Below are positions 42,535 to 42,802 of a DNA stretch of 42,802 bases, one piece after another. Positions within the stretch are counted from its first letter, which is position 1; the number at the start of each line of letters is the position of its first letter. This DNA comes from JBFWMG01 sp050251715 (lineage in GTDB: Bacteria; Desulfobacterota; Desulfovibrionia; Desulfovibrionales; Desulfovibrionaceae). Under the pieces are notes generated by a model. The model was not told where the DNA came from, ran no database searches, and saw only the letters and a list, made by a program, of their open reading frames with translations. Position numbers and translations under genes: made by a program. The stretch lies in assembly GCA_050251715.1 (NCBI GenBank), contig JBFWMG010000031.1, positions 1-42,802 of the forward strand, read 5' to 3'.

Positions 42535-42595
42535 AGGCGGGGCGGCACAGGGAGGAAAGGAAGGAAACGGCGTGAAGATTTCGCGCTGCGCGCGA

Positions 42596-42657
42596 CCAGG
42601 GCTGCTCGCCCTGGACCTCGGCAGGGGGACGCCCCTGCACGCGAGTAGGCGGATGAG
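42596..42657 (-). repeat. GC-rich double-hairpin repeat, copy C (diverged)
   Basis: On the minus strand this region reads CTCATCCGCC, then GCAGGGG / CCCCTGC over a 4-nt loop, then CCAGGG / CCCTGG. It matches the order and spacing of copies A and B with changed but still paired stems. It lies in the last 268 nt of the window (42535-42802), in which I see no gene. Confidence 0.6.
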
Positions 42658-42802
42658 GACGCGGACAGGACTTGCGTGACGGCGCGAAGAGATCGGGAGA
42701 GGGAGAGCGCGGTCGGATGGCGCGGTTGGCCCTCAGTCCAGATTTGGCAAAGAAAAGGTGGGGTTCGGGGGGATGGGGTAAAGCCCTCCCAACCACCCCA
42801 AC

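Overview
The window is high-GC bacterial chromosome, most likely from a sulfate reducer of the Desulfovibrio group (Desulfovibrionaceae). This is inferred from gene content: an Rnf operon headed by a multiheme cytochrome c and closed by apbE, a DUF39-type anaerobic sulfur-insertion enzyme, a carboxyspermidine-type polyamine pathway, and small proteins of a kind I associate with that group. I see no rRNA, tRNA, CRISPR array, prophage or intact insertion sequence. Coding density is high and most genes look like core metabolism.

Layout. 285-6897 (minus): a complete Rnf operon, six-heme cytochrome c - rnfC - rnfD - rnfG - rnfE - rnfA - rnfB - apbE, ending in a good intrinsic terminator. 7317-10073 (plus): a DUF3108 exported protein and a YifB/ComM AAA+ protein. 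10264-15618 (plus): speA, carboxyspermidine dehydrogenase, carboxyspermidine decarboxylase and agmatinase, which together make spermidine from arginine and aspartate semialdehyde without decarboxylated S-adenosylmethionine. 15801-19139: a radical SAM/SPASM protein, a divergent 67-residue protein and a YgiQ-type radical SAM protein. 19258-22228 (plus): a THUMP RNA methyltransferase, a CsaA-like tRNA-binding protein, a two-gene membrane/coiled-coil unit of unknown role and a 49-residue basic protein. 22264-27781 (minus): membrane fusion protein, RND pump and diaminopropionate ammonia-lyase in one direction. 28121-32049: a DsbA-like lipoprotein (plus), then on minus a TIM-barrel protein and an L,D-transpeptidase/coiled-coil membrane protein pair with its own near-consensus promoter. 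32115-34632 (minus): pyrE, purB, an FmdB zinc ribbon and a 35-residue basic protein. 34877-38396 (plus): pstSCAB. 38556-40780 (minus): a LarE-like PP-loop enzyme and a DUF39 homocysteine-forming enzyme, separated by a small mobile-like element. 41025-42431 (plus): asnS.

The least ordinary material is between the genes. Three nearly identical 106-bp AT-rich elements plus a diverged inverted fourth copy each fold into three consecutive hairpins, keep their pairing through compensatory base changes, and begin exactly at a TAG stop codon (speA, speB, pstB, asnS). Two other repeat types, a 180-bp inverted-repeat element after the DUF39 gene and a short hairpin after the RNA methyltransferase, also start at the TAG stop of a gene. 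A third, GC-rich double-hairpin repeat occurs three times. Together these suggest several families of small palindromic elements that settle at YTAG/CTAG sites at gene ends, where they could act as 3'-end structures.
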